Origin: an uncultured bacterium
GTDB lineage: Bacteria > Verrucomicrobiota > Kiritimatiellia > CAIVKH01
Assembly (NCBI GenBank): GCA_903906425.1
Contig: CAIVKH010000115.1
Coordinates: 41,508 to 105,507, forward strand
Length of the DNA: 64,000 nucleotides
Reading direction: 5' to 3'
The notes beneath the pieces are model-generated. The model made no database searches and was not told the origin of the DNA. It saw only the letters and a list, made by a program, of their open reading frames with translations. Positions within the stretch are counted from its first letter, which is position 1. Each line of letters begins with the position of its first letter. Positions 8,354 to 16,886 of the stretch are shown here, piece by piece. The position numbers and the translations under genes were made by a program.

Positions 8354-9040
8354 ATGTGCGGACGCCTCACGATAACGACGCAAAGCAGGGAGAGAATCCA
8401 GACCGCGTTTCCGTGGCTGGACGTTTCCGACTGGCGCGGCGGTCGCTTCAACGTTGCGCCCTCTCAGGATGTGGCGGCGGTGTTGAGTGAACGGCCCGAT
8501 GCGCTGGCGTGGGTTCGGTGGGGATTCGTGCCGCGATGGTCGAAGGACGGCAAGGCGGCGATGATCAACGCCCGGGCGGAAACGCTGGCGGAAAAACCAT
8601 CTTTCCGTGACGCCTACAAACGGCGGCGTTGCCTGATTCTTGCCGATGGCTTTTTTGAGTGGGAAGCGGTGCCAGGGCAAAAGCAGAAGCAGCCGCACTA
8701 CTTCCGGCTGCGCGGTGGCGACATGTTCGCGTTCGCCGGACTGTTTGAAGCCTGGACCGCGCCGGACGGCACGGCCTCGCTCGGTTGCTGCATCATCACG
8801 ACCGCACCCAACGAACTGCTCGCAAAAATCCACGACCGGATGCCGGTCATACTGACGGGCGACCGCTGCCAGCGATGGCTTGCGGCCGGCCCGCCTCAGC
8901 CGGATTTGCTCGCATCATATCCTGCCGAGCGAATGGAGTCGTGGAAGGTTGCGACACTGGTCAACAACGCTCGGCTTGATGATTCGCGCTGCGTCGATCC
9001 TGTCGCGTTGAACGGCAAGCCGCAATCCCCGCCGCCCTGA
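8354..9040 (+). CDS. yedK: SOS-response-associated peptidase (SRAP/YedK/HMCES)
   Basis: 228 residues beginning MCGRLTITT, so Cys2 is exposed after Met removal. The family uses Cys2 to form a covalent link with abasic sites in single-stranded DNA. Other family motifs are FNVAPSQDVAAV, MINARAETLAEKPSFRDAYKRRRCL, ADGFFEWE and IHDRMPVIL. It starts nine bases after the polymerase stop and completes a repressor-polymerase-SRAP cassette. Family function is established; activity here is inferred. Confidence 0.95.
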   Translation: MCGRLTITTQSRERIQTAFPWLDVSDWRGGRFNVAPSQDVAAVLSERPDALAWVRWGFVPRWSKDGKAAMINARAETLAEKPSFRDAYKRRRCLILADGFFEWEAVPGQKQKQPHYFRLRGGDMFAFAGLFEAWTAPDGTASLGCCIITTAPNELLAKIHDRMPVILTGDRCQRWLAAGPPQPDLLASYPAERMESWKVATLVNNARLDDSRCVDPVALNGKPQSPPP

Positions 9041-9120
9041 ATCTGCTTCGGCAAATGCGAATGCCGGCAGCCTGCGCGCCACCATTCTGTGCGCGGCGAC
9101 GACGCCTTCTGGCGGTGCCT

Positions 9121-9149
9121 TTGACCGACTGCAATGGGCCTGACACAAT
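9121..9149 (+). promoter_or_regulatory. Promoter of the TTGACR/CACAAT class, leaderless
   Basis: TTGACC, a 17-base spacer ending in GGGCCTGA, then CACAAT at 9144-9149. A GTG start lies six bases after the -10, so the mRNA should begin at or near the start codon. It is the plus-strand member of a promoter set found through the element. Confidence 0.7.
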
Positions 9150-9155
9150 GCCGCC

Positions 9156-9572
9156 GTGAAGGATTCCATTGCGACTTTCCTCGTGCTCGCGACCGGCGGG
9201 CTCAAACCCGACGGCACGTATATGGAGGGGTTCTATCCCGGCTGGGTCATTTGGGCCTGGATTGTCGGGATGGTCGTTTGGGGCCTCCTCATGGGGGCGC
9301 TCTACAGGGCAGCTTGGTATGTCTTCGGCGGTCGCGGCTCGAAAAACCCCGACAACTTCTTCACCGGGTTCTTCTGGCCGAAGAGGCTCGGGTTCGTCGG
9401 CAACATGCTCAAGGTTGCACTCGGCGGCATCAGCCTGCTGGTGGCGGCGTCCGACGCCGCTATCTTCGACCACAACGGCCTGCTCCGGTGGAGCATCGTC
9501 GGCGGCAATTTTCTGGCCATCGCTTTCGCCGTCATCATTGACGAACTCTCAGGCCCCCCGAGCTGGCGTTGA
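9156..9572 (+). CDS. Small membrane protein of unknown function
   Basis: 138 residues starting with GTG directly after a CACAAT promoter; there is no ribosome site, which fits a leaderless mRNA. Hydrophobic segments VIWAWIVGMVVWGLLMGALYRAAWYVF, MLKVALGGISLLVAAS and WSIVGGNFLAIAFAVII suggest three membrane helices. I recognise no family. It is the first gene after the SOS cassette and is probably transcribed separately. Confidence 0.6.
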   Translation: MKDSIATFLVLATGGLKPDGTYMEGFYPGWVIWAWIVGMVVWGLLMGALYRAAWYVFGGRGSKNPDNFFTGFFWPKRLGFVGNMLKVALGGISLLVAASDAAIFDHNGLLRWSIVGGNFLAIAFAVIIDELSGPPSWR

Positions 9573-9640
9573 CTTCGGTTGGCAAGACAGTCGTGCCACC
9601 ATCAACAAATGACAGCGGCTGCGCGCTGCCCGAGGCTCCG

Positions 9641-9925
9641 TCAGCCGCGGCGCGGCCTGACAGTTGCGGGAACGGTCGCATCCGCCTGCCGGTTCTCCAC
9701 GCGTTCATCACCGAGTGTCTCTTTGTACCAGTCGCCGTGAGGCGACCACTGATGGCAGGCCGGGCATTTGGTCTGCTTCCACGCGCACCCGCAGGCCGGG
9801 CAGATTCCTCCGGTGTCGAAGGTGTTCCAGAGGTGGCCGCAATCCGGGCGGCACTGCCACATCGACTGGGGCTTGGGCCGCCACAAGCATTTCGGGCACA
9901 TGATCTCGATCTTGCGCTTTGGCAT
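9641..9925 (-). CDS. Small zinc-ribbon protein
   Basis: 94 residues with four Cys/His pairs: MCPKC, WQCRPDCGH, GICPACGC and TKCPACH. This suggests two zinc-binding knuckles and a nucleic-acid or protein adaptor role. The ATG lies one base after the stop of the upstream gene (9927-10385), so the two are co-transcribed from the CACAAT promoter at 10393. The family is not recognised. Confidence 0.6.
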   Translation of the reverse strand: MPKRKIEIMCPKCLWRPKPQSMWQCRPDCGHLWNTFDTGGICPACGCAWKQTKCPACHQWSPHGDWYKETLGDERVENRQADATVPATVRPRRG

Positions 9926-9926
9926 G

Positions 9927-10385
9927 TCAGTCCTTCGACGGCCCTAGCATCGGCTCGATGTCGATGATCTCGAACGCGCCGGACTTCAGTTTCGCCGGCT
10001 CGGGCAGGACGGCCTCGAAACTGGCGAGCAGCTCGTTCCACATCGCGGCGCGCTCGATGTTCGCCTTGTTGCGGCGGCCCCCGTAGGACATGTGGATGTT
10101 CCATTTTCCACTATAGCAGTTGATGCCTCGGCCGAACAGGCGGAAGCCGTCGCAGGCGATGGTGCCGTCTTTCACGCCGAGATGCTGGCGGACTTTCGTC
10201 AGGGCATCGCTGGAAAATCTGAGCGCGATAAAGCCGGAACCGCCAAAGTCGAAGATCGGGCAGACGCTCATCTCGCCGAAGATCGTCTCCACGCTCCACT
10301 CATTTTCCGTCCTGCCGGGAACGCCGCCGGTGGCTTCCATCAGTGCGCGGATGTTGGACAGGATTTTGTCTTTGTTGGGCCTCAT
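9927..10385 (-). CDS. Hypothetical protein, leaderless
   Basis: 152 residues beginning MRPNKDKILSNIRALMEATGG. The ATG at 10385 lies seven bases after the CACAAT box at 10393, so translation probably starts at the very 5' end of the mRNA. An in-frame ATG at 10394 overlaps the -10 and is unlikely. The protein looks soluble and mixed alpha/beta (ETIFGEMSVCPIFDFGGSGFIALRF). It shares no family that I recognise. Confidence 0.6.
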   Translation of the reverse strand: MRPNKDKILSNIRALMEATGGVPGRTENEWSVETIFGEMSVCPIFDFGGSGFIALRFSSDALTKVRQHLGVKDGTIACDGFRLFGRGINCYSGKWNIHMSYGGRRNKANIERAAMWNELLASFEAVLPEPAKLKSGAFEIIDIEPMLGPSKD

Positions 10386-10392
10386 GCCGTCC

Positions 10393-10420
10393 ATTGTGTC
10401 GAGACTGCCGAGGCTGTCAA
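10393..10420 (-). promoter_or_regulatory. CACAAT-class promoter, leaderless
   Basis: Read on the minus strand: TTGACA, 16 bases ending in GTCTCGA, then CACAAT. The start codon ATG follows seven bases later. Confidence 0.75.
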
Positions 10421-10575
10421 AGGGGTGGCCGGAATGCGGCGCGGCGCGCGTCATGAGAAAGCTGCCCCGCCCACTCTTGCGGCAAGGAATCCTTTGAATC
10501 CAGACTCGGCGCGTCCCACCACCCCACCCATCGGCCGCTGGCTGGGAATCGGGCAAGCCCGCCCATTCATATAGT

Positions 10576-11070
10576 ATGAGAGGCGAGCAGCCGCGCCGGG
10601 GCCTTGGCCCCGACGCCAGACCCATGCACAATCTGCGCATGATCTCCACCCAAGAGGCCCAATCCGACGTGACCGGCGGCTGTTATTCGCCGTCACCAGC
10701 CATCCCGCCGCCAACGGCGTCGGCGAACGTCCGGCGGCTGCTGGCGGTCAAGACGCTGTTCGGGTTGCAGGACGCCGAGATCGCCCGCGCGACGAAATAC
10801 TCGCGCCCGTATGTCGTGCGCCTTCTGAGCGGCGACCTTGAGGGCAGCGCGTCGTTCTACACTCGACTCGAAAACGCGCTCGCTGGTTTGGTCGCCGGGC
10901 GCGACGTTCAGGTCTTCGACATTCCGGGCACGGCGGTGCCCTTGGACGCACCGGGATGCGCGGGTGCTCGTCATGAAAATATCCGGCCGCCTCGCGCGGC
11001 TTTTCCGCCCCGCGTGACGGCGATACCGGGCGCAGGCCGCGAAGCAGATGACCGATGCCGCGTCCCCTGA
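10576..11070 (+). CDS. Helix-turn-helix protein
   Basis: Up to 164 residues. The centre (RRLLAVKTLFGLQDAEIARATKYSRPYVVRLLSGD) is a phage-repressor-like helix-turn-helix with recognition helix RPYVVRLL. The C-terminal 60 residues are Pro/Arg-rich and poorly ordered. The start is uncertain: ATGs at 10576, 10624 and 10639 are all possible and none has a ribosome site. TATAGT lies at 10570. It may regulate the adjacent accessory genes. Confidence 0.5.
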   Translation: MRGEQPRRGLGPDARPMHNLRMISTQEAQSDVTGGCYSPSPAIPPPTASANVRRLLAVKTLFGLQDAEIARATKYSRPYVVRLLSGDLEGSASFYTRLENALAGLVAGRDVQVFDIPGTAVPLDAPGCAGARHENIRPPRAAFPPRVTAIPGAGREADDRCRVP

Positions 11071-11085
11071 TAAGCTGTGCGTCCA

Positions 11086-11511
11086 ATGAGACTGATCGAC
11101 AACAGCGGCGGCGGCAGTCCCGCGTTCGTGATGGAAGAGAATGACCGCTTCCACGCCATCATCGTAACGAGCGGCGTCCGCTATGCGTCCGCCCCGGACG
11201 CGGAGACCGTGCTGACGTTCTTCGTCATCCGGCGGGAGTCCGGGTCCTACGACATCGTCAACGTCATGAAGACGTTCAAGTCCGGCGAGTGCGTCTCCCG
11301 CAACGTGCAGACCAAGGCGGGCATCAGCCAAGAGCGGATCAACGGCGAGGTCGCGGCCGTCACGCTGGTCTTCGGCCAAGCCATCGAACAGCACGCCGGC
11401 GTCAAGCTGGATTGGCACAGGCTGGATTTGGGCAACGTCGAGTCGACCGCCGAGCAGGTCCGCCAGATCAAGGCGTGGGGCCGGGTCGGCGTCTCGATGG
11501 CGGCACAGTAG
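11086..11511 (+). CDS. Hypothetical protein
   Basis: 141 residues starting MRLIDNSGGGSPAFVMEEND. GATAAG lies about ten bases before the ATG, so the mRNA may have a very short leader; GTG at 11077 would add three residues. It looks soluble, with a beta-rich first half (FHAIIVTSGVRYASAPDAETVLTFFVI). It is not a member of any family I recognise. Confidence 0.55.
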   Translation: MRLIDNSGGGSPAFVMEENDRFHAIIVTSGVRYASAPDAETVLTFFVIRRESGSYDIVNVMKTFKSGECVSRNVQTKAGISQERINGEVAAVTLVFGQAIEQHAGVKLDWHRLDLGNVESTAEQVRQIKAWGRVGVSMAAQ

Positions 11512-11632
11512 AATGAAGTGGACGGCGGCGTTCTGTGGCGGCTCCGTTTTGCGGCGACCGGAGAACTCGGCCGCATACGATGCTGTCGGTCGGCACTGGT
11601 CGAAAGCCGTCATGGCGCCTACACTCGACACC

Positions 11633-12340
11633 ATGAACGCAGGCATTGACGGATGCGGCGGCGGATGGCTCGCCGTCTGGGGCGACCTGAAACGGTGCGA
11701 GCACCGTGTGTTCGCCACGGCCGAGGAATTGTGGTCCGGCATCGGCATGTGTCGCCTCGCGCTGATCGACATCCCCATCGGGCTGCCAACGGGCTGCCCG
11801 CGCCAATGCGATCTCGATGCAAGGAAACTGCTCGGGCAGCCGAGAGGCTCCAGCGTCTTTCCGACACCATGCAGGACGACGATTGCCGCTCGAAATTACC
11901 AAGAGGCCTGCCGGATGAACTTCTCGGCCTGTGGCAAGAGAATCTCGCAGCAGTGCTGGGGCATCGTGCCGAAGATTCGGGAAGTCGACGCGCTCATGCT
12001 CTCGCGTGATGATGCGAGGCTCCACATTCGAGAGTCGCACCCCGAGGTTTGCTTCTGGTCGATGAACGGCCGCGCGGCCATGAGGAACAGGAAAGCGCGA
12101 TCGGCCGGAATCAAAGAGCGGCTCGCTGTCCTTGAGAAGCGCTGGCCGAAGTCGCTCCAGACGTACGACGCGATGCGCGGCGCGTACGCCCGGTCGGATG
12201 TGGCGTCGGACGACATCGTCGACGCGATGGCCCTGTTCGTTGCAGCGTGCCAATCGAAGAGCCGTCTGCAAACCGTCAGCGAAACTTGCGACACCGACTC
12301 CGCGGAGCTACCGATGGAAATGGTCTACGCAGAGTTCTAA
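11633..12340 (+). CDS. DUF429 family protein (RNase H-like fold)
   Basis: 235 residues. The opening MNAGIDGCGGGWLAVW, then ALIDIPIGLP and the late acidic SDDIVDAMALFVAA fit the DUF429 family, predicted to have an RNase H-like nuclease fold with D9, D49 and the SDD acidic cluster as candidate metal ligands. TACACT ends seven bases before the ATG, which suggests another leaderless start. Many DUF429 members sit in mobile or repair contexts, but no substrate is known. Confidence 0.7.
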   Translation: MNAGIDGCGGGWLAVWGDLKRCEHRVFATAEELWSGIGMCRLALIDIPIGLPTGCPRQCDLDARKLLGQPRGSSVFPTPCRTTIAARNYQEACRMNFSACGKRISQQCWGIVPKIREVDALMLSRDDARLHIRESHPEVCFWSMNGRAAMRNRKARSAGIKERLAVLEKRWPKSLQTYDAMRGAYARSDVASDDIVDAMALFVAACQSKSRLQTVSETCDTDSAELPMEMVYAEF

Positions 12341-12367
12341 GACGAGTTTCTCTGCGGGGTGATACAG

Positions 12368-13459
12368 CTACGGCGACTCGCCGTTTAGCATCCGCAGCGC
12401 CTCTGCATACTCCGCGGACAGGTCGATGCCGGGGTCGTGCCCCGGCGCGAGCGAGCTTAGACCCACATACATGTATGAGACGAGCTGCATGCCGGAGAAA
12501 TCGCCGGGCAGGCTGTTGAGCGTGTACTTCTTCTCCGCGTTGTTGATGTCGAGCCCGCGCCTGCCGAGGACGGTGATCTCGAACGTCACGGGCTTCAGCT
12601 TCTCCGGCTCCTGCTTGAAAAGCCGCAGGGCGGCCAGCAAGTAAAACACAACATCCGCGCGGAGGCCGTGGCTGCCGGCGGAGCGCATGTTTGCGTGGGC
12701 GATCTCCCGCCTCGCCGAGCGAGCCTGCTCCGCCACGGGCGACAGCGGATTCATCTCAATCGCCTTCGCCAGCTCCGCGTCAGCGTCCCGCTCGGAGCCA
12801 GTCCTGAGCAGCGCGAACCCGTGGCCGTACCGCGACGCCTGGTCGTCCGGCATCAGCTCGACGGCCCGCCGCAGATGCGGCAGCGCGTCGGCCGGCGAGG
12901 AGTTGATGAGAATGCCGCCAAGGTTCCGGTGCGCGTGGCCCTCGTCGGGGTTGATCGCGAGGCTCCGCCCGAATGACTTGATCGCCGCCGCCGTGTCCCC
13001 GGACCTCGCCTGCGCCAGTCCCAGCGCGGTCCACGCGTGGGCGTCCTCCGGCGCGATGCCGACAAGCCGGGTCAGCAGGACCAGCGCGTCGCCCGTCTCG
13101 CCCTTGTCGCCGAGCGCCATGCCGAGGTTGTAGAGTAGCCCAAGGTGGCCGGGATGCTTCGCGAGCAGGCTCCGCAGGATCGGAACGCCGGTTGCGTAGT
13201 CGCCCTTGGACAGGAGCCGGCCGGCCCGCTCGACGATCTGGTCCACATCGGACTCAGGCAGCCACCTGACGGTGACGACGCCGTTGGCGATCGCGATGCT
13301 CGCCTCGCCTCCGAGCTTCTTGAACTGCTCGGCGTACGCGTCGGCGACGGCCTCCTCCAGCATCTGCCGGTCCGACTTCAGCAGCTCCGCGTCAATCGGC
13401 AGCAGGCTGAGGTCGTAGTCCTCGATGCGGAAGATCAGGTTGAGTGGTTCGCCCGGCAT
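12368..13459 (-). CDS. TPR-repeat protein
   Basis: 363 residues. After an 80-residue N-terminal domain (LNLIFRIEDYDLSLLPIDAELL) come at least five tetratricopeptide repeats (DYATGVPILRSLLAKHPGHL, ETGDALVLLTRLVGIAPEDA, DTAAAIKSFGRSLAINPDEG, then two more) and an alpha-rich tail. I chose the ATG at 13459 because GAGGT lies upstream at good spacing. It starts five bases after the stop of the frameshifted partner gene. Together the two parts resemble the single 500-residue protein at 33129-34631. TPRs mediate protein-protein contacts; partners are unknown. Confidence 0.8.
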   Translation of the reverse strand: MPGEPLNLIFRIEDYDLSLLPIDAELLKSDRQMLEEAVADAYAEQFKKLGGEASIAIANGVVTVRWLPESDVDQIVERAGRLLSKGDYATGVPILRSLLAKHPGHLGLLYNLGMALGDKGETGDALVLLTRLVGIAPEDAHAWTALGLAQARSGDTAAAIKSFGRSLAINPDEGHAHRNLGGILINSSPADALPHLRRAVELMPDDQASRYGHGFALLRTGSERDADAELAKAIEMNPLSPVAEQARSARREIAHANMRSAGSHGLRADVVFYLLAALRLFKQEPEKLKPVTFEITVLGRRGLDINNAEKKYTLNSLPGDFSGMQLVSYMYVGLSSLAPGHDPGIDLSAEYAEALRMLNGESP

Positions 13460-13464
13460 TTCAT

Positions 13465-14233
13465 CTACCTCGGAACGTACTGCCATCTATAAAGGGTTCT
13501 CAGCTTCAGGTGCTCGGCCCAGAGGTCCACGACGCTCACGCACCGCTCGGACGCCGTGCCGGGCGCGTCGGTGTACAGCTTGAAAAGCCGCTCGCCCTCG
13601 TCGAGGAACCCGAGCGACCTGTACGGGATCGTCGCCGTCCGCGAACCGGAGATGCGCGCCCACTGAATGGCCAGCGCAGCGGTCATCGCCGCGCTCTTCG
13701 CGAAGATGTCGGGCGGCGCCATGTCGCGGATGTTCGGCCGCAAGGACTCCGAGCCGCGGCGGAGCGACTGCTCCACGCAGGCCGCCTGCATCTCCTTCAG
13801 GCCCGGGCACTCCTTGGCGCAGTACTCGATGACGTAAAGCTCCATCGGCTGGGACCGCAACTGGTGGAGCAGCCCCTGGACGAGCATCTCGGCGGTGCGC
13901 GCGGACCCGTCGCGCGACAGGCTCGCGAGTCCCTTCCATTGCGCGGCCTTGCCCACCGTGTAGGAAGGAGAACTTGTCCTCGATGCGGACGAACTTCGGC
14001 ACGCCCCGCTCGTCGGACCACATCAGCAGTATCATCGCGCACTGGGCGGCCACAATGTAGTCGGCGTAGGCCGCCCTGGCCGCGGACACGTTGATGATGT
14101 GCGCGGGATGCTCGTCCGACGCGGAGATCATCTCGGCGTCCGCCGAGGTGTCCTCCGTCGTGCCGACGTTGACGCGATAGCCGGTCCGCTCCTCAACCAT
14201 GTCGATGAGTTTTGTCGTGTCTGTTGATGCCAT
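13465..14233 (-). pseudogene. Partner of the TPR protein, interrupted by one frameshift
   Basis: Reading starts at 14233 (MASTDTTKLIDMVEERTGYR) and runs well to KFSFLH near 13965. The conserved-looking sequence then continues in another frame (VGKAAQWKGLASLSRDGS...YRWQYVPR, stop at 13465). One inserted or deleted base near 13955-13965 accounts for both. The joined product would be about 255 residues and resembles the C-terminal half of the protein at 33129. There is no slippery heptamer, so a real mutation or a sequence error is likelier than programmed shifting. Confidence 0.65.
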
Positions 14234-14299
14234 CAGCCCACCGTAGCGAAACGGTCCGCCGCCAGAAATAGATATTTGTTTTTCGCCATTGGATGCTCG

Positions 14300-14827
14300 T
14301 CAATCATGAGCCAGCGGCGAGGCCCACGCTGCCGCCGCGCGGACATGCGGAAGCTCCGCCGCGAGATCGCGCACGATCCGGTCACGCTGTTCGAGGCAGA
14401 GTTCAAGAACGCGGAGCGCGTCCTCGCCCATTTCCTTGCCCGCGAAAAGTTCCTTCTTCCGCTCGCCGAAATTGAGGCCCGGCTGGAGGTGCCGGTTGTC
14501 GAGGTCCATTTCGAGATCGTAGCTGGTGAGAAGCAGCCGGCGTTGCCGGTGCGTGGCCTGGCCGCACGAGTCTAGGAACCACGTCGGCGATCCGGTGGTG
14601 TCGATGTTCAGCAGTTGCAGCAGCTTCTTCTCCAGCGTCCACAACTTCAGCAGCGCGTCCTCGCTGACGCCGAGCGTGCGTAGATGAATGACGGTGCGAA
14701 GAAAAGCCACCTCCTGATCGGTGTGCGCCGCGCCCTTGCGGACCGGCAGCTCGAATCGCGTTTGCAGGCCTCGAAGATAAACCGGGGCGCGATTCAGGGC
14801 CTTGGCGATGTCAGCGAGCGTGTGCAT
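14300..14827 (-). CDS. MerR-like transcriptional regulator
   Basis: 175 residues. The N-terminal MHTLADIAKALNRAPVYLRGLQTRFELPV resembles the winged helix of MerR-like proteins, followed by a dimerisation-like helix (TDQEVAFLRTVIHLRTLGVSEDALLKLWTLEKKLLQLL). I chose the ATG at 14827 because it begins this conserved fold. The gene is divergent from the defence operon that begins at 15037, so it is the obvious candidate for its control. The inverted repeat at 14966-14992 lies between them. Confidence 0.65.
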   Translation of the reverse strand: MHTLADIAKALNRAPVYLRGLQTRFELPVRKGAAHTDQEVAFLRTVIHLRTLGVSEDALLKLWTLEKKLLQLLNIDTTGSPTWFLDSCGQATHRQRRLLLTSYDLEMDLDNRHLQPGLNFGERKKELFAGKEMGEDALRVLELCLEQRDRIVRDLAAELPHVRAAAAWASPLAHD

Positions 14828-14965
14828 CCAGGTGAATGTTGCTCCGTGCCATGCCGGCAGTCGATCCTGAGATGTTGTTGAACTTCGGCATCGCGGAAAT
14901 ATAGCGTGTAGTGCGCACAAGGTTGGAAACATCCGTCAGCAAAAATGCACGTACTCAAATTCAAT

Positions 14966-14992
14966 CTAGCGTCCGCTGAAAGCGCTCGCTAG
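14966..14992. promoter_or_regulatory. Inverted repeat in the divergent control region
   Basis: CTAGCG and CGCTAG arms flank 15 bases that contain a further partial inverted repeat. The site lies between the MerR-like gene and the BREX-type operon and could be its operator. Only position and symmetry support this. Confidence 0.4.
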
Positions 14993-15036
14993 TTTCACGT
15001 TCTGGAAACAAAGAGCAACAGCGAGGATGAATTTTG

Positions 15037-16413
15037 ATGCTGGCGACATGGACGGAGAACGCCGACGAAATTTCCGCGACACTTTCAACTGACACCAGAA
15101 TCGCGATGGAGAATGAGAATCTAGTCCTGTTGGATGGCGCGCCGGATGGTCATCGTGAACGACTGCGCCAGCGATTTCTCGCGGGCGAGTCATCCGCGAT
15201 GTCGGATGAAGCACTGCTCGAATTGCTCCTCTCCTACGCCATCGTGCGGCGCGATGTTCAGCCGCTGGCGAAATCTCTGCTCGCGCGATTTGGCAGTCTC
15301 GATGCGGTGCTCGCGGCTGATCCAGCGGCGTTGCGAAAAGTCAGCGGGCTCAAATCGGCCACCGTCGCATTACTGAAGCTCGCCGAGCATATCCGCCGCG
15401 TGCCCGCGGTCACAGCCAACGAAAAAACATCGCCACCGAACACCGTGACGATGCCGGCGACGACCGAGGTTCCCGCAGTTGTCGAGCCAACGGTTGTGCC
15501 AGAACCGACAGTTGCGAAAGACGGTGTGCAACCGCGCGTTGTCGGCGAGCGAAAACTCCAGGTCAGCAATGGCTATAATCTCGACGCCGCACAGCTCGCG
15601 CGTCTCATCACGTTCATCGGGACCAAGCCTGAATCGAAAAAGATCAGCAGCGCGGAGTTGATCGAAGGCAGCGGACTTTCCGCGCGGCAGGTCGAAAGCC
15701 TGGTCAGCATCGGTTCGGCCATCGGCCTCATCACGCCACGCACGCAGTTGCTGTCGCCCTTCGGCAAGCTGGTCGCGCATCACGACATCTTTCTGGATTC
15801 CGTCACCACGCTGGAGTTCTGCCATTTCCTCGCCGCGGGCAGCATCCGCAATCTCGTCTGGTTTGAAATCTTCAACGACATGCTCGCCACGCAGCCGCCG
15901 ATGGCGCAGCCCGCGTGGAGCGCATGGCTGCGCGAAAATCTTGCCGGGCAATACAGCGAACGATCACTGATGAAGCACGTCGCGCACGAAGTCCGCTTCC
16001 TGCTCGACGCCTACCTCGTGCGGAATTTCAAGAAGCTCAATCTGCTCTCCGAGACGCCGGAGAAAACTCTCGCGGTCCGCCGCTATGCCGCGCTCCAGCC
16101 GCTTTCGCTGGCGGCCATCATCTACACCGTCGGCGTTCGCAGCGATGCGCGGGTGCTGCAATTCGCCGAGCTTCACGGCCAGCCCGGTTCGCCCGGCCGT
16201 GTTTTTGCGCTTGATGCCGGGACGCTGCGCTCGATGCTGGAAACGTTGCATCAGCGCGAGTGGTTGCGCTTCGAGGTGCGGCACGGGCTGGATCAAATCC
16301 GTCTTGTCGAAGGTTTCGAGCCGCTCGAATTTATCGCCGCCGCCTATCAAAATCGCGCGCCCCAGCCACGCATAATCCCACCGCATCCGTCACCCGCGCC
16401 CATGCTGCTGTGA
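15037..16413 (+). CDS. RadC-type HhH domain fused to a DUF4007-like domain; first defence gene
   Basis: 458 residues. Residues 30-125 match the N-terminal helix-hairpin-helix region of RadC/UPF0758 proteins (GHRERLRQRFL, ALLELLLSYAIVRRDVQPLAKSLL, LRKVSGLKSATVALLKLAEHIRR) without the JAB peptidase. After a Pro/Thr-rich linker, residues 185-455 look like DUF4007 (LLSPFGKLVAHHDIFLDSVTTLEFCHFLA), a family known from phosphorothioate and other phage-defence loci. GAGGA lies before the ATG at 15037; an ATG at 15106 is possible. It occupies the place that BrxA/BrxB take in type I BREX, neither of which is present. Confidence 0.65.
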   Translation: MLATWTENADEISATLSTDTRIAMENENLVLLDGAPDGHRERLRQRFLAGESSAMSDEALLELLLSYAIVRRDVQPLAKSLLARFGSLDAVLAADPAALRKVSGLKSATVALLKLAEHIRRVPAVTANEKTSPPNTVTMPATTEVPAVVEPTVVPEPTVAKDGVQPRVVGERKLQVSNGYNLDAAQLARLITFIGTKPESKKISSAELIEGSGLSARQVESLVSIGSAIGLITPRTQLLSPFGKLVAHHDIFLDSVTTLEFCHFLAAGSIRNLVWFEIFNDMLATQPPMAQPAWSAWLRENLAGQYSERSLMKHVAHEVRFLLDAYLVRNFKKLNLLSETPEKTLAVRRYAALQPLSLAAIIYTVGVRSDARVLQFAELHGQPGSPGRVFALDAGTLRSMLETLHQREWLRFEVRHGLDQIRLVEGFEPLEFIAAAYQNRAPQPRIIPPHPSPAPMLL

Positions 16414-16418
16414 ACCCC

Positions 16419-16886
16419 ATGCCACTTCTCGATCTAAAACAATTCAGCAGCGAGCTGGCCGTCCGGCGCAACAAGGCCGCGATGCTTTTGACAACCGATC
16501 TCCGCGAGCAGCACGCGTGCGCGGCGCAACTCGCCACGGCCATCGGTGCGCCGCATCTCGATGTGCTCGACGCATTCCAGGCCGACGCCAGCCTCAGCGA
16601 CCGGCTGGCTGCATTTTCGCCGGATGATTTTCTCGCGCTCGTCGCGGCGCGCACGGCACAGCCGCTCGTCGTCGTCAGCGGTGTGGAATTTCTTCTCGCC
16701 GCATGGCTCTGTCAGGGTGAAACGAAACAGGTGAAGCGAGATTTCTGCTTCAAGCTGGAGCACTGGGAAAACAAACCCGCCTTCATCCTCGTCGCCCAGC
16801 ACGATCCGGTTTTCATCGGCTATAAACCGCATCGCCATTCGGGATTCTCCGTCATGGAACTGTCGGAAGTGAAATCCTTCACATGA
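16419..16886 (+). CDS. Small BrxF-like protein without a P-loop
   Basis: 155 residues between the DUF4007-like gene and pglX; its stop overlaps the next ATG (ATGA), so the two are translationally coupled. Segments AAMLLTTDLREQ, PLVVVSGVEFLLAAW and KPAFILVAQHDPVFIGYKPHRH follow the order of a small ATPase core such as BrxF of type III BREX, but there is no GxxxxGK. The BrxF relation is an inference from size, position and pattern. The function is unknown. Confidence 0.5.
   Translation: MPLLDLKQFSSELAVRRNKAAMLLTTDLREQHACAAQLATAIGAPHLDVLDAFQADASLSDRLAAFSPDDFLALVAARTAQPLVVVSGVEFLLAAWLCQGETKQVKRDFCFKLEHWENKPAFILVAQHDPVFIGYKPHRHSGFSVMELSEVKSFT

Noticed and set aside
15037..16886. BrxA and BrxB as the first two defence genes
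   Set aside because: Neither translation shows DUF1819 or DUF1788 features. RadC/DUF4007-like and BrxF-like descriptions fit better.
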